From: Gemmatimonadota bacterium
Lineage (GTDB): Bacteria > Gemmatimonadota > Gemmatimonadetes > Longimicrobiales > Longimicrobiaceae
Assembly (NCBI GenBank): GCA_019348475.1
Contig: JAHWJJ010000048.1
Coordinates: forward strand, 1 to 14,579
Direction: 5' to 3'
DNA length: 14,579 nt
A model generated the notes under the pieces. It was not told where the DNA came from. It saw only the letters and a list, made by a program, of their open reading frames with translations, and ran no database searches. Each line of letters starts with the position of its first letter. Positions within the stretch are counted from its first letter, which is position 1. The position numbers and the translations under genes were made by a program. This document shows positions 1 through 7,507 of this stretch, piece after piece.

Positions 1-316
1 GGCAGCTCGCCGGCGCCGGCGTCGTGGTCGCCCTCGGGGGAAAGACGACGCGGTCGCCGGGCCTGAGCACCACCGGCTGCGGCAGCACGCCCACGCGGAT
101 CTTGGGGCCCTGCAGGTCTCCCAGCACCGCGATTGGGCGCCCGACGCGCGTGGAGGCCTCGCGCACGTTGCGGATGGTTTCCGCGTGGCGCGGAAGGTCG
201 CCGTGCGAAAAGTTGATGCGGGCCACGTCCATCCCGGCCGCGATGAGCGACTCGATGCGCTCCGGCGACCAGCTGGCGGGGCCCAGCGTGCAAACGATCT
301 TGGTGCGTCTCTGCAT
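1..316 (-). CDS. pyk: Pyruvate kinase, N-terminal part (partial, apparent frameshift)
   Basis: This would encode pyruvate kinase, the last step of glycolysis (phosphoenolpyruvate + ADP to pyruvate + ATP, cytosolic). The gene starts at ATG 316-314 and runs off the left edge, so only about 105 codons are visible. The N-terminus reads [13 protein letters not shown], followed by [13 protein letters not shown] and [12 protein letters not shown]; these are the start of the TIM-barrel A domain and the conserved substrate and cation region of the family. After the VVF at residues 90-92 the frame stops looking like pyruvate kinase ([13 protein letters not shown]). The frame one base away reads [13 protein letters not shown], which fits the start of the B domain. 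One base therefore seems to be missing at the five-G run at 36-40. No strong ribosome binding site is visible. It lies 215 bp downstream of the sirtuin gene on the same strand. Family identity is near certain; whether the frameshift is real or a sequencing error cannot be told here. Confidence 0.9.
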   Translation of the reverse strand, partial: MQRRTKIVCTLGPASWSPERIESLIAAGMDVARINFSHGDLPRHAETIRNVREASTRVGRPIAVLGDLQGPKIRVGVLPQPVVLRPGDRVVFPPRATTTPAPASC

Positions 317-531
317 CGGTTCGACGGACGTCCGTTTTCTGGCCCCGCGGCGGCAAGGACCGGACCGCGGACCCTGCCCATGCGTTCGCGTGAGCCCGAC
401 AACTTGCCACCTCCACGCCGCCACGCAAGGGCACGGCCGGGCGTGCGGCACGATTTCGTCAGGATCGCTGACAAAAACAGACTCTTCCCTCGATTCGCTC
501 CAGGCCAACCTCACGTGGCCGTGGGCGAGCG

Positions 532-1299
532 CTACGCTGGTGTGGAGCGAATGCGGGTGACGGCTTCCACCAGCGCGGGGAGCACCTCGCCGGACGGGCC
601 CTGCAGAAAGACGTCCGCCGCGTGCGTCAGCTCCGAGGGGGTGGGATTGACCTCGATGACGCGGGCGCCGTGGCGGCGCGCCACCAGCGGCAGCTCGGCG
701 GCGGGCCACACCGTGCCGGAGGTGCCGATCAGGAGCATGGCGTCGCATCGTTCGGCCAGCGACCACGCGCGCTCCACCGCCTTCTCCGGCAGCATCTCAC
801 CGAACCACACCACGTCCGGGCGCAGCGGCGACCCGCACCGGGGGCACGGCGGCGGATCCTGCTCGTCCGCGTACGGGGGCAGGGCGCCCTCGTACGCGTG
901 CCCGCGGTCCAGGCACTTTACCCGCTGGATGTTGCCGTGCAGTTCCACCACGTCCGCCGATCCCGCCCGGGCGTGCAGCCCGTCGATGTTCTGTGTGACG
1001 ACGGTGAGGCGGGGCACCTGCTCGGCCAGCCGCACCAGCGCGACGTGGCCGGGGTTGGGGCGCGCCTGGGCGATGCGCTCGCGCCGCCACGCGTACCAGC
1101 TCCACACGCGGCGCGGGTCCGCGCGAAAGCCGGCTTCGGTGGCCAGCTCCTGCGGGTCGTAGTTGGCCCAGAGGCCTTCCATGGCATCGCGGAAGGTGGG
1201 GATGCCGCTCTCCTTCGACATTCCCGCCCCGCTGCTGACGACGACGCGGTACGCGCCCGCCAGGATCCGCGCCGCGCGCTCCATCCCCTCCACGGTCAT
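532..1299 (-). CDS. cobB: NAD-dependent protein deacylase, sirtuin (CobB/SIRT5 type)
   Basis: Cytosolic sirtuin of 255 residues, which removes acyl groups from lysines using NAD+ and releases nicotinamide and O-acyl-ADP-ribose. The NAD-binding signature [16 protein letters not shown] is at residues 22-37, TQNIDGLH at 102-109, and the catalytic histidine is H121 in VVELHGN. GTSG (192-195) and the VNPTPSELT region (217-225) complete the Rossmann core. Y69 and R72 form the Y-x-x-R pair that marks class III sirtuins with desuccinylase/demalonylase ability (SIRT5, CobB). The zinc site is unusual: the second pair C152-x2-C155 is present, but the first has only C129, with R132 where the second cysteine is expected and H134 just after. 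The ATG at 1299 has a good GGGGAGGG ribosome binding site. It follows the amidohydrolase on the same strand after a 91-bp gap made almost wholly of an 8-bp tandem array. The stop is TAG at 534-532. Confidence 0.95.
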   Translation of the reverse strand: MTVEGMERAARILAGAYRVVVSSGAGMSKESGIPTFRDAMEGLWANYDPQELATEAGFRADPRRVWSWYAWRRERIAQARPNPGHVALVRLAEQVPRLTVVTQNIDGLHARAGSADVVELHGNIQRVKCLDRGHAYEGALPPYADEQDPPPCPRCGSPLRPDVVWFGEMLPEKAVERAWSLAERCDAMLLIGTSGTVWPAAELPLVARRHGARVIEVNPTPSELTHAADVFLQGPSGEVLPALVEAVTRIRSTPA

Positions 1300-1317
1300 G
1301 CGCCCTCCCCGCGCCCG

Positions 1318-1397
1318 TTCACCCGTTCACCCGTTCACCCGTTCACCCCTTCACCCTTTCACCCTTTCACCCTTTCACCCTTTCACCCTTTCACCCG
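1318..1397. repeat. Tandem array, ten 8-bp units (TTCACCCG/TTCACCCT)
   Basis: Ten contiguous units are visible: three TTCACCCG (1318-1341), one TTCACCCC, five TTCACCCT (1350-1389) and a final TTCACCCG (1390-1397). Read on the minus strand, the direction of the flanking genes, the unit is roughly AGGGTGAA. The stop codon of the amidohydrolase (TGA, 1393-1391) lies inside the first transcribed unit. Because the period is 8, TGA falls in all three minus-strand frames across any three units. The array ends 18 bp before the sirtuin start codon, just upstream of its ribosome binding site. Such arrays are prone to copy-number change. Confidence 0.95.
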
Positions 1398-2968
1398 GCC
1401 CGCTGCACCGCCTCGCCGCCGACCATCGTCAGCAGGCAGCGCATCTCGCGAAGGGCATCGGGCCCGCAGTCGAGAGGATCCAGGTCCCAGGCGGCCAGGT
1501 CGGCGTCGTAGCCGGGGAGCAGGCGGCCGCGGCGGTGCTCCAGGCCGGCGGCGGCGGCGGGGCCCTCGGTGTACGCGCGCAGCGCCTGCTCCGGGGTGAC
1601 GGCGTTCTGCATCCACCATCCTTCCGCGGGCGCGCCGTCCCACCCCACGCGGCGAACGGCGGCGAACAGCCCCAGCCGCGGATCGCACGTCTCCACCGGC
1701 ACGTCGCTGCCGAACGCGAGCGTCATCCCCGCGCGCAGCAGGGGCGCGAACGGGTAGGCGCCGCGCGAGCGCTCGTGCCCCCAGTTGCGTTCCGCGGCGG
1801 GGATGTCGGTCATCACGTGCACCGGCTGCACGGACCCGATTACGCCCGAGCGGCCGGCGCGCTCCCACAGGTCGGGCGGGCACAGCTGCACGTGCTCGAT
1901 GCGGTGCGGCATCGCCCGCGGCCGAGGCGCCGCGCCCAGCACGCCGATCGCCAGCTCCACCGCGGCGTCGCCGATGGCGTGCACGGTGGAGGCGATCCCC
2001 GCGGCGGCGGCGCGGCGCACGTTCTCCCGAAAGTCGTCCGGCTCCAGCGTGCGGATCCCCACGTCGTCCGCGGCGCCGCCCTCGTACGGCTGCCGCATCC
2101 ACGCGGTGCGCGAGCCCAGCGCGCCATCCATGAACATCTTGACGCCGCCGATCCGCAGCCACTCGCTCCAGAAGCCGCTGCGCAGTCCCACCGCGATCGC
2201 GTGGTCCAGGCGGGGGAGGGGGATGGACTGCAGCACGCGCAGCCGCAGCAGGTCGTCCTGCTCCATGGCCGCGAAGTCCTCCAGCCCGGTCACCTCCACC
2301 GAGTGCACGGCGGTGAGCCCCAGCCGGTGCGCCTCCGCCTGCGCCTCCAGCAGCGCCGCGCGCACCTCCTGCGCCGACTCCGCGGGCAGGTGCCGCTCCA
2401 CCAGCCGCACCGCGGTCTCCAGCAGCACGCCGCTCGGCTCGCCCCGCGCGTCGCGGACGATCTCGCCGCCCGCCGGGTCCGGCGTGTCGCGGGTGATCCC
2501 GGCGCGGCGGAGTGCCTCCGTGTTCACCCACGCGGCGTGAATGTCGTGGCTCAGCAGGAACACGGGGCGCTCCGGGCAGACGCGGTCCAGCGGCTCCCTG
2601 GTCGGAAGGCCGCCCCAGCGGTGGCGGTCCCACCCCAGGCCGCGCACCCACCCCTCGTCCATCCGCGACGCCGCGGCGACCGCGGCCACGCCCTCGGCCA
2701 GGGTGCGCGCGGCGTTCAGGTCCACGCGGCGCCGCGCGAGCGCCCACGTGGTCAGGTGCACGTGCGCGTCCGTGAGCCCCGGCGTCACGACGGCGTCCAC
2801 GTGCTCCGTCCGCGCGCCGGGAAGGGCCGCCGCCCGCACCTCGTCCGCGGTCCCCGCCGCCGCGATGCGTCCGCCGCGGATGAGCAGCGCCTGCACGGGC
2901 GGACGGTCGCCCAGCACGTGGATGCGGCGGGCGGTCAGCACCAGGTCGGGCGCGGGTTCGTTCGGCAT
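1391..2968 (-). CDS. Amidohydrolase family 3 protein (YtcJ/NfdA-like)
   Basis: Metal-dependent hydrolase of the amidohydrolase superfamily, YtcJ-like branch, 525 residues, close to the usual family length. Relatives act on N-substituted formamides or other amides; the true substrate cannot be read from sequence. Residues 8-60 form the N-terminal beta-sandwich part. The metal-binding HVH is at 69-71 in TPGLTDAHVH. VKMFMDGALGSRTA (276-289) holds the lysine (K277) expected to be the carbamylated metal bridge. VHAIGD (329-334), HRIEH (355-359) and FGSDVPVE (419-426, D422) supply the remaining metal and catalytic residues. The C-terminal GRLLPGYDADLAAWD (481-495) is the usual return strand of the composite domain. 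There is no signal peptide, so it is probably cytosolic. I chose the ATG at 2968 because the domain begins right after it and upstream sequence in this frame is repeat-derived; no convincing ribosome binding site is visible. The stop lies within the tandem array leading to the sirtuin gene. Confidence 0.92.
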   Translation of the reverse strand: MPNEPAPDLVLTARRIHVLGDRPPVQALLIRGGRIAAAGTADEVRAAALPGARTEHVDAVVTPGLTDAHVHLTTWALARRRVDLNAARTLAEGVAAVAAASRMDEGWVRGLGWDRHRWGGLPTREPLDRVCPERPVFLLSHDIHAAWVNTEALRRAGITRDTPDPAGGEIVRDARGEPSGVLLETAVRLVERHLPAESAQEVRAALLEAQAEAHRLGLTAVHSVEVTGLEDFAAMEQDDLLRLRVLQSIPLPRLDHAIAVGLRSGFWSEWLRIGGVKMFMDGALGSRTAWMRQPYEGGAADDVGIRTLEPDDFRENVRRAAAAGIASTVHAIGDAAVELAIGVLGAAPRPRAMPHRIEHVQLCPPDLWERAGRSGVIGSVQPVHVMTDIPAAERNWGHERSRGAYPFAPLLRAGMTLAFGSDVPVETCDPRLGLFAAVRRVGWDGAPAEGWWMQNAVTPEQALRAYTEGPAAAAGLEHRRGRLLPGYDADLAAWDLDPLDCGPDALREMRCLLTMVGGEAVQRAG

Positions 2969-3124
2969 GCGGATCGGGATCGGTGGATGCGGATTCGTTT
3001 TGGACGCGGAAGATGCAGTGGGAGGGCGGAGCCGGCAACGGAGGCGAGTGCCCGGGGATGGCGGATGTTCTGCAAACTGCCGGGGGAGGTGGGGGTCGGG
3101 GCGGCATCCCGACAGTTCGGGAGG

Positions 3125-3320
3125 GGTGGTGCGAGGGCCGGCCGCCCCGCCATACCCGGCCCTTCCCCCACAAACTCCGCGGGGGAAAGGAGATGGAGAC
3201 GCAGTCCCCGGCACGAGTTCGAATTCTCCCCTTTCTACCGCGCAGCGGGGGAGAGGGGCCGGGGGAGAGGGGGCCTCCGCGGGCGGCAGGATGCTCGCCA
3301 GCATGCACGAGCGCGGCGCC
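3125..3320. repeat. Direct repeat, copy 1 (about 196 bp)
   Basis: This copy runs from GGTGGTGCG to about GAGCGCGGCGCC and matches 3358-3553 over nearly its whole length, at about 90% identity by eye. Shared blocks include CCCTTCCCCCACAAACT, GGAGATGGAGACGCAGTCC and CAGCATGCACGAGCGCGGCG. The hairpin that is perfect in copy 2 is imperfect here (an A/C mismatch and one extra A, around 3160-3190). No transposase or target duplication is visible, so this looks like a small non-coding dispersed element. Confidence 0.9.
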
Positions 3321-3357
3321 CGAGTCGGCTGCACGGGTGAGATCGCGCGGTGCAGTC

Positions 3358-3553
3358 GGTGGTGCGCGGACCGGCCGCCCCCCATCCCCGGCCCTTCCCC
3401 CACAAACTGCGTGGGGGAAGGGAGATGGAGACGCAGTCCGCGGCACGAGTTCGAAGTTCTCCCCTTTCTCCCGCGCAGCGGGGAGAGGGGCCGGGGGAGA
3501 GGGGGCCTCGGCGGGCGGCAGGATGCCCGCCAGCATGCACGAGCGCGGCGCCG
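3358..3553. repeat. Direct repeat, copy 2, with a perfect 12-bp hairpin
   Basis: Second copy of the element at 3125-3320, offset by 233 bp. It holds a perfect inverted repeat, CCCTTCCCCCAC (3392-3403), a 7-nt loop, then GTGGGGGAAGGG (3411-3422). A second, less perfect stem lies around the CTCCCGC-GCA-GCGGGGAG block near 3467-3486. The paired-stem design resembles REP-like intergenic elements of high-GC bacteria. Whether more copies exist in the genome cannot be seen here. Confidence 0.9.
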
Positions 3554-3689
3554 CACCCGGGGGCGCCCGGTGTGGGCGGTCCACGGGACCGGAGCCCGAG
3601 GCTGGGCTCTCGCATCCGCCTGAACGAGCCTGGACCTTGCGACTGCGGGGCCGTACGGCGATTTTGCCGGCTTCCTGTACGGCGAAAGC

Positions 3690-4820
3690 ATGGATTACGA
3701 ATACATCGAGCGCGCCGACCGGCTCGCATCGCTGGTGGACGAGCTGCGGGGGGAGACGCTGCTGGGGGTGGACACCGAGGCCGCGGGTTACCACCGCTAC
3801 TTCGACCGCCTGAGCCTGGTGCAGCTCTCCTCGCGCACGCGCAACTATCTGGTGGACCCGTTCTCGGCGGGGGACCTGTCCACGCTGGGCGCGCTGTTCG
3901 CGGACCCCGGCGTGGAAAAGATCTTCCACGACGCCGACTACGACGTCCGCATCCTGGACCGCGACGCGGGGCTGCGCATCAGCGGCCTGTTCGACACGCA
4001 GATCGCGGCGGCGTTCCTGGGCGAGCGGCAGCTGGGGCTGGGGAACATCATCGAGAAGTACCTGGGCCTGAAGCTGCCCAAGGAGTTCCAGCGCGCCGAC
4101 TGGGCCGAGCGCCCGCTCAGCGCGGGGATGAAGGAGTACGCCGCCACCGACACCGCCCACCTCCCGGACCTGCGCGACCGGCTGAAGGAGGAACTGGAGC
4201 GCAAGGGGCGGCTGCAGTGGGCCGAAGAGGAGTTCCGGCGCCGCGAGCAGACGCGTTGGACGGAATCCGAGGACACGCGCGAGGCGTTCATGCGGATGAA
4301 GGGTGCGCGCGACCTCACGCCGCGCGGCCTGGGGATCCTGCGCGAGCTGCACGAGTGGCGCGAGGGCGTGGCGCGTGAGCGCGACCAGGCCACCTTCCGC
4401 ATCCTGGGCAACCAGGCGCTGCTGGAGATGAGCGCGTCGCCCCCCGGCGACGGACGCGACCTGCCGCGCGTGACCGGCCTGTCCGAGGGCATGGCGCAGC
4501 GGCGCGGGCGCGAGATCATGGCCGCCATCCGCCGGGGGCTGGAGGTGCCCGAGGACGAGCTCCCCCGCTGGCCCCGCTCGCCGCGCTGGGAGCGGGACGT
4601 GGAGCTGGAGGCGCGGGTGGAGGCGCTCAAGGACGCGCGCACCCGTGCGGCCAACCAGCTGGAGCTGGACCCCGGCTTCCTGATCTCGCGCGCCACGCTG
4701 GAGGAGATCGGCAAGGCGCAGCCGGCTACGCTGGAGGAGCTGGAGGCGGTGCCCGGGGTGCGGCGCTGGCAGGTGGAAGCCGCGGGCGAGGCGCTGCTGA
4801 AGGCGGCCCGGGGGGGGTAG
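3690..4820 (+). CDS. rnd: Ribonuclease D (DEDDy 3'-5' exonuclease with HRDC domain)
   Basis: 3'-5' exoribonuclease of 376 residues, expected to trim the 3' ends of tRNA precursors and other stable RNAs in the cytosol. The DEDDy active site is intact: Exo I GVDTEAAGYHRYFDRLSLVQ (D28, E30), Exo II HDADYDVRIL (H80, D85), and Exo III EYAATDTAHLPDLRDRL, where Y150 and D154 form the Y-x3-D signature. The spacing is close to that of E. coli RNase D. Residues from about 210 to 285 (TPRGLGILRELHEWREGVARE onward) form the first HRDC helical domain. The C-terminal part, ending in ATLEELEAVPGVRRWQVEAAG, looks like a second, more degenerate HRDC-like region. The ATG at 3690 is preceded by only a weak GCGAAAG ribosome binding site. 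It is transcribed away from the repeat-rich spacer, and a 7-bp tandem array starts at its TAG stop. Confidence 0.95.
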   Translation: MDYEYIERADRLASLVDELRGETLLGVDTEAAGYHRYFDRLSLVQLSSRTRNYLVDPFSAGDLSTLGALFADPGVEKIFHDADYDVRILDRDAGLRISGLFDTQIAAAFLGERQLGLGNIIEKYLGLKLPKEFQRADWAERPLSAGMKEYAATDTAHLPDLRDRLKEELERKGRLQWAEEEFRRREQTRWTESEDTREAFMRMKGARDLTPRGLGILRELHEWREGVARERDQATFRILGNQALLEMSASPPGDGRDLPRVTGLSEGMAQRRGREIMAAIRRGLEVPEDELPRWPRSPRWERDVELEARVEALKDARTRAANQLELDPGFLISRATLEEIGKAQPATLEELEAVPGVRRWQVEAAGEALLKAARGG

Positions 4821-4882
4821 GGAACAGGGAATACGGAATAGGGAATAGGGAATAGGGAATAGGGAATAGGGAATAGGGAATA
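4820..4882. repeat. Tandem array, nine 7-bp units (GGGAATA)
   Basis: Nine contiguous heptamers: GGGAACA (4820-4826), GGGAATA, CGGAATA (4834-4840), then six GGGAATA up to 4882. The first unit begins on the last base of the ribonuclease D stop codon (TAG, 4818-4820). Across unit junctions the plus strand reads ATAG, so a TAG stop recurs every 7 bp and falls in all three plus frames. The minus strand is open and would read as a PYSLFPI-type peptide, which I do not regard as real. Confidence 0.95.
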
Positions 4883-4972
4883 GCGGGCACGGCCCGGGGC
4901 CGCGGACTCACTGCTCATCATCGAAAGACCGCGCCGATCACGCGCGGCGAGGACTGGAGGATACGGGAGAAG

Positions 4973-5215
4973 ATGCGCACCATCACCGACGACCACGGCC
5001 GCACGTGGGAGGCCGTCGCCATCCCCACGAAGGTGGCGCACCTGCGCGACGGCGCGCAACTCGGCTTTCACCCCGCGGGCGACGCGGCGGCCACCGTCAC
5101 GGCGCCCATCGACTTCAACAGCATGGACGCCGCCGCGTTCGCCATCCGCACCATGAGCGAGAAGGAGCTGCGCCGCCGGCTGGAGTTGGCGAAGACGGCC
5201 GCGGGCGTACCGTGA
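4973..5215 (+). CDS. Small conserved-looking protein of unknown function (80 aa)
   Basis: I do not recognise this family with certainty. The protein is 80 residues with no signal peptide or membrane segment. It begins MRTITDDHGRTWEAVAIPTK, a short beta-rich start with a D-x-x-G-R-x-W pattern. A middle part (GAQLGFHPAGDAAATVTAPI) follows, then a C-terminal helix (MSEKELRRRLELAKTAAGV). A clear ribosome binding site (GGAG within ATACGGGAGAAG) precedes the ATG, and codon use matches the neighbouring genes, so it is probably real. It follows ribonuclease D by 152 bp, with the heptamer array between them, and is convergent with the dipeptidase gene. The compact layout suggests a small DNA-, RNA- or protein-binding accessory factor, but that is only a guess. 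Confidence 0.7.
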   Translation: MRTITDDHGRTWEAVAIPTKVAHLRDGAQLGFHPAGDAAATVTAPIDFNSMDAAAFAIRTMSEKELRRRLELAKTAAGVP

Positions 5216-5275
5216 ACGGGTGGGGATAGGTTTCTCCCGGCGCGTCCAGGCAGACAGGAACGCCTCACTATCGAG

Positions 5276-5328
5276 CGAAGACGAAGAGCCGCGGAAGAGG
5301 ATCTCCTCTCCGCGGCTCTGCGTCTTCG
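5276..5328. terminator. Large hairpin between convergent genes (probable bidirectional terminator)
   Basis: CGAAGAC (5276-5282) pairs with GTCTTCG (5322-5328). After a 2x2 internal loop, AGAGCCGCGG (5285-5294) pairs perfectly with CCGCGGCTCT (5310-5319). The 15-nt apical part (AAGAGGATCTCCTCT) can pair further. The hairpin sits 60 bp after the stop at 5215 and 49 bp after the dipeptidase stop on the other strand, where a shared terminator is expected. It has no T-tract on either side, so it is not a textbook intrinsic terminator. It may instead be a dispersed palindromic repeat. Confidence 0.55.
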
Positions 5329-5377
5329 GCGCGGGCGGTTGCGGCGGCGGAGCCACCGCACGTCCGGGTAGATTCGT

Positions 5378-6652
5378 TCACCGCCGCGGGCGCACCAGCC
5401 GGCCGTCCATCACGTCGATCACGGCCTGGGACGGACCGCGCTCGCGCTGCAGGCGCTCGGCCACCTGCTCGGCCTGGCGCATGGCGCGGATCACGTTTCC
5501 GCCCAGCACCTTGCGCACGTCGTCGTCGCTGTAGCCGCGGCGCAGCAGTTCGGCCGTAAGGTGCGGAAACCGCGAAACGTCCTCCATCCCCACCGGCAGC
5601 GAGGTCACGCCGTCGTAGTCGGAGCCCAGCCCCACGTGGTCGATCCCCGCCACCCGCACCACGTGGTCCACGTGGTCCGCCAGCGTGGCGGTGGTCCCGC
5701 GCGGGACGGGGTTGGCGCGGCGCCACGCGTCGTACGCCCGCTGGGCGGCCTGCGGGTCGCCCGGGTGCTGCTCGCGAAAGCGGCGCTGCACGTCGAACAT
5801 CCCCCGCATCTGCCGCGCGGCCGTGGGCTCCACGAAGCCGGAGTAGAAGTTGATCATCACCACGCCCCCGTTCTGCTTCAGCATCGCGAGCACGTCGTCG
5901 GGGACGTTGCGGGGGTGGTCCGCCAGCGCCCGCGCGGACGAGTGGGAAAAGATGACGGGCGCCGCGGAGACCGCGATGGCGTCCTTCATGGTCTCGTCCG
6001 ACACGTGCGACAGGTCCACCAGCATCCCCAGCCGGTTCATCTCCCGCACCACCTCTTCGCCGAAGCGCGTCAGGCCGCCGTGGCGCGCGGTGTCCGTGGC
6101 CGCATCCGCCCAGTCCAGCGTGTTGGCGTGCGTCAGCGTCATGTAGCGCACGCCCAGCTCGTGGAACTGGCGCAGCACGTCCAGCGAGTTCTCGATGGCG
6201 TGCCCCCCCTCGATCCCGATGAGCGACGCCACCTTTCCCGCGCGGTGGATGCGCACCACGTCGTCCGCGGTGCGTGCGAGCTCCAGGTGGGGCGACGCGT
6301 CCGTCATCCGCTTGATCAGGCCGATCTGCGCCAGCGCGAACGCGGCCGCGCCCCTGCCGATGCGGTCCACGGGGACGTAGGCGGCCCAGAACACCCCGCC
6401 CACGCCGCCGGCCCGCAGGCGCGGCACGTCCGTGTGCAGCTGCGGGAGGCTGCCGTTGGGATCGATCACCGACAGGTCGCCCTGCGCCTTTTCGCGGATC
6501 TCCCAGGGGAGGTCGTTGTGCCCGTCCACCAGCGGCGCGCTGGCGTGAATGCGGCGCGCGCGCTCCAGCAGCGCGTCGTCCTGTGCGGCGGCGGGGTGCC
6601 ACGCGGCAAGGGCCGCCGGCAGCGCGGCGGCCACGATGATCCGGTGCTTCAT
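5378..6652 (-). CDS. Secreted membrane dipeptidase, peptidase family M19
   Basis: Zinc dipeptidase of the renal dipeptidase family, 424 residues, which cleaves dipeptides, often with a D-residue at the C-terminal side. The N-terminus [24 protein letters not shown] is a signal peptide with probable cleavage after AAAQ (or AAA), so the enzyme acts outside the cytoplasm. The family residues are all present: H45 and D47 in [10 protein letters not shown]148 in GIEGGHAI, H216 in VDLSHVS, H237 in FSHSSAR, R248 in DHPRNVPDD and D345 in GLGSDYDG. The 21- and 11-residue gaps H216-H237-R248 are those I recall for the human enzyme. About 40 residues more than in the human enzyme separate R248 from D345. 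The ATG at 6652 lies 29 bp after the stop of the membrane-anchored protein upstream, so the two are probably co-transcribed. The ribosome binding site is weak. It may serve peptide scavenging or peptidoglycan peptide turnover. Confidence 0.94.
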   Translation of the reverse strand: MKHRIIVAAALPAALAAWHPAAAQDDALLERARRIHASAPLVDGHNDLPWEIREKAQGDLSVIDPNGSLPQLHTDVPRLRAGGVGGVFWAAYVPVDRIGRGAAAFALAQIGLIKRMTDASPHLELARTADDVVRIHRAGKVASLIGIEGGHAIENSLDVLRQFHELGVRYMTLTHANTLDWADAATDTARHGGLTRFGEEVVREMNRLGMLVDLSHVSDETMKDAIAVSAAPVIFSHSSARALADHPRNVPDDVLAMLKQNGGVVMINFYSGFVEPTAARQMRGMFDVQRRFREQHPGDPQAAQRAYDAWRRANPVPRGTTATLADHVDHVVRVAGIDHVGLGSDYDGVTSLPVGMEDVSRFPHLTAELLRRGYSDDDVRKVLGGNVIRAMRQAEQVAERLQRERGPSQAVIDVMDGRLVRPRR

Positions 6653-6681
6653 TCGCTCGTGTGTCCGGCAGAGGGGAGGCG

Positions 6682-7359
6682 TCACCGCGGCACCATGCGG
6701 AGGAAGACGGCGGCCGTGCGCAGCGCCAGCGTCTCGGAGCGGCCCACCCACTCCACCTCGGCCACCACGCGGCGCCGTTCCACGAAGTTGTCGTTCACCA
6801 CCGGCGCGGCGGCGAACTCCTCCGCGCGCTCCGGTGGCACCAGCAGCAGCAGGTCCTCGCGGCGGGGCTCGCCGGAAGGGCCCCACTTGCACACGGCCGC
6901 GGGGACCTTCCCCTCCTGGATGAGCGAGGCCACGGATTGGGGCGCCCGGTGGCCCGCCACGATGGTAAAGCTCTGCGGCGCGGCGCAGAACAGCTCCGTC
7001 CGCACCACCTTCCCCACCGCCGCCTCGCCCTCCACCACCAGGCGCTCGAAGCCGGCGGTGCCGTACGCGTTTTCGGGCCCGGCGGCCGTGGCCTGCGGAT
7101 TGGCCGGCGCGACCTCGGTGGCGCCGTCCGACGTGCGCTCCACCAGCGTCTCGTCGTCGGGGGCGACGGGCTCGTCGCTCCCCATCCCGTTCAGCAGCAG
7201 CACCAGGGCCAGCGTGCCCACCACCCCGTACGCGACGAGCGCCCACGGCCTGCGCCAGGGCGGCGGGGGCGCACGGCGCTCCACCCGCCTGCGTTCGTTG
7301 CCGCGGCGGTCGCCCGCGCGTGGCGCGTGCTGCGCTCCCTCGTCCGTCTCCTGCGACAT
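6682..7359 (-). CDS. Unknown single-pass membrane protein with large extracytoplasmic domain (225 aa)
   Basis: I do not recognise this family. Residues 1-36 are hydrophilic and very basic ([20 protein letters not shown]). Residues 38-57 ([20 protein letters not shown] in part) form one membrane segment, so by the positive-inside rule the C-terminus should face the periplasm. A flexible acidic/Ala-rich linker (about 60-95) leads to a domain with two cysteines, in [11 protein letters not shown] and [11 protein letters not shown]. These could form a disulfide. The C-terminal part, [34 protein letters not shown], looks like a beta-rich tail. The ATG at 7359 lacks an obvious ribosome binding site. 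The gene ends 29 bp before the secreted dipeptidase and probably forms a two-gene unit with it, so a role in the envelope or in assisting the dipeptidase is possible but not shown. Confidence 0.75.
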   Translation of the reverse strand: MSQETDEGAQHAPRAGDRRGNERRRVERRAPPPPWRRPWALVAYGVVGTLALVLLLNGMGSDEPVAPDDETLVERTSDGATEVAPANPQATAAGPENAYGTAGFERLVVEGEAAVGKVVRTELFCAAPQSFTIVAGHRAPQSVASLIQEGKVPAAVCKWGPSGEPRREDLLLLVPPERAEEFAAAPVVNDNFVERRRVVAEVEWVGRSETLALRTAAVFLRMVPR

Positions 7360-7507
7360 GCGTTGCCCGTTGATGTGTGGATCGGCAGAATCGCCCGGTT
7401 CGTTGGATGCGGCGCGCGTGGGCGTGGTTGCGTTCCGCGCGACATGCGGGGTTCAGCACGTATCTCCGGCTCCGCGCCGCGCCCCCCTCCGCTCGCTCAG
7501 GCTCGCA

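Larger units (their letters stand above)
2969..3689. other. Gene-free spacer between divergent genes
   Basis: This 721-bp stretch separates the amidohydrolase (minus) from ribonuclease D (plus). No frame in it looks like a real protein; open frames here are proline/arginine-rich translations of the repeats. From 2969 to about 3124 it holds unique GC-rich sequence with a small inverted repeat, TCCCGA-CAGT-TCGGGA (3107-3122). Two direct repeats occupy 3125-3320 and 3358-3553. The last 136 bp before ribonuclease D is unique and should hold its promoter; I see only a weak candidate there (TTGCGA, then GATTTT after 17 bp). Confidence 0.75.

Noticed and set aside
1318..1397. The 8-bp array as a CRISPR or iteron array
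   Set aside because: The units are directly contiguous with no spacers, too short for CRISPR, and no cas or replication gene is near.
1163..3340. A 725-residue plus-strand open frame antisense to the amidohydrolase
   Set aside because: Its composition (His/Arg/Ala/Pro) is that of an antisense of a GC-rich gene, and the opposite strand has all amidohydrolase motifs in order.
3125..3553. The paired 196-bp repeats as an insertion sequence or composite transposon
   Set aside because: Only 37 bp lies between the copies, there is no transposase and no visible target duplication.
1383..4352. A 989-residue minus-strand open frame crossing the amidohydrolase, the spacer and ribonuclease D
   Set aside because: It is a high-GC shadow frame: Arg/Gly/Pro/Ala-rich, with no fold-like pattern, covering well-supported genes in other frames and intergenic repeats.
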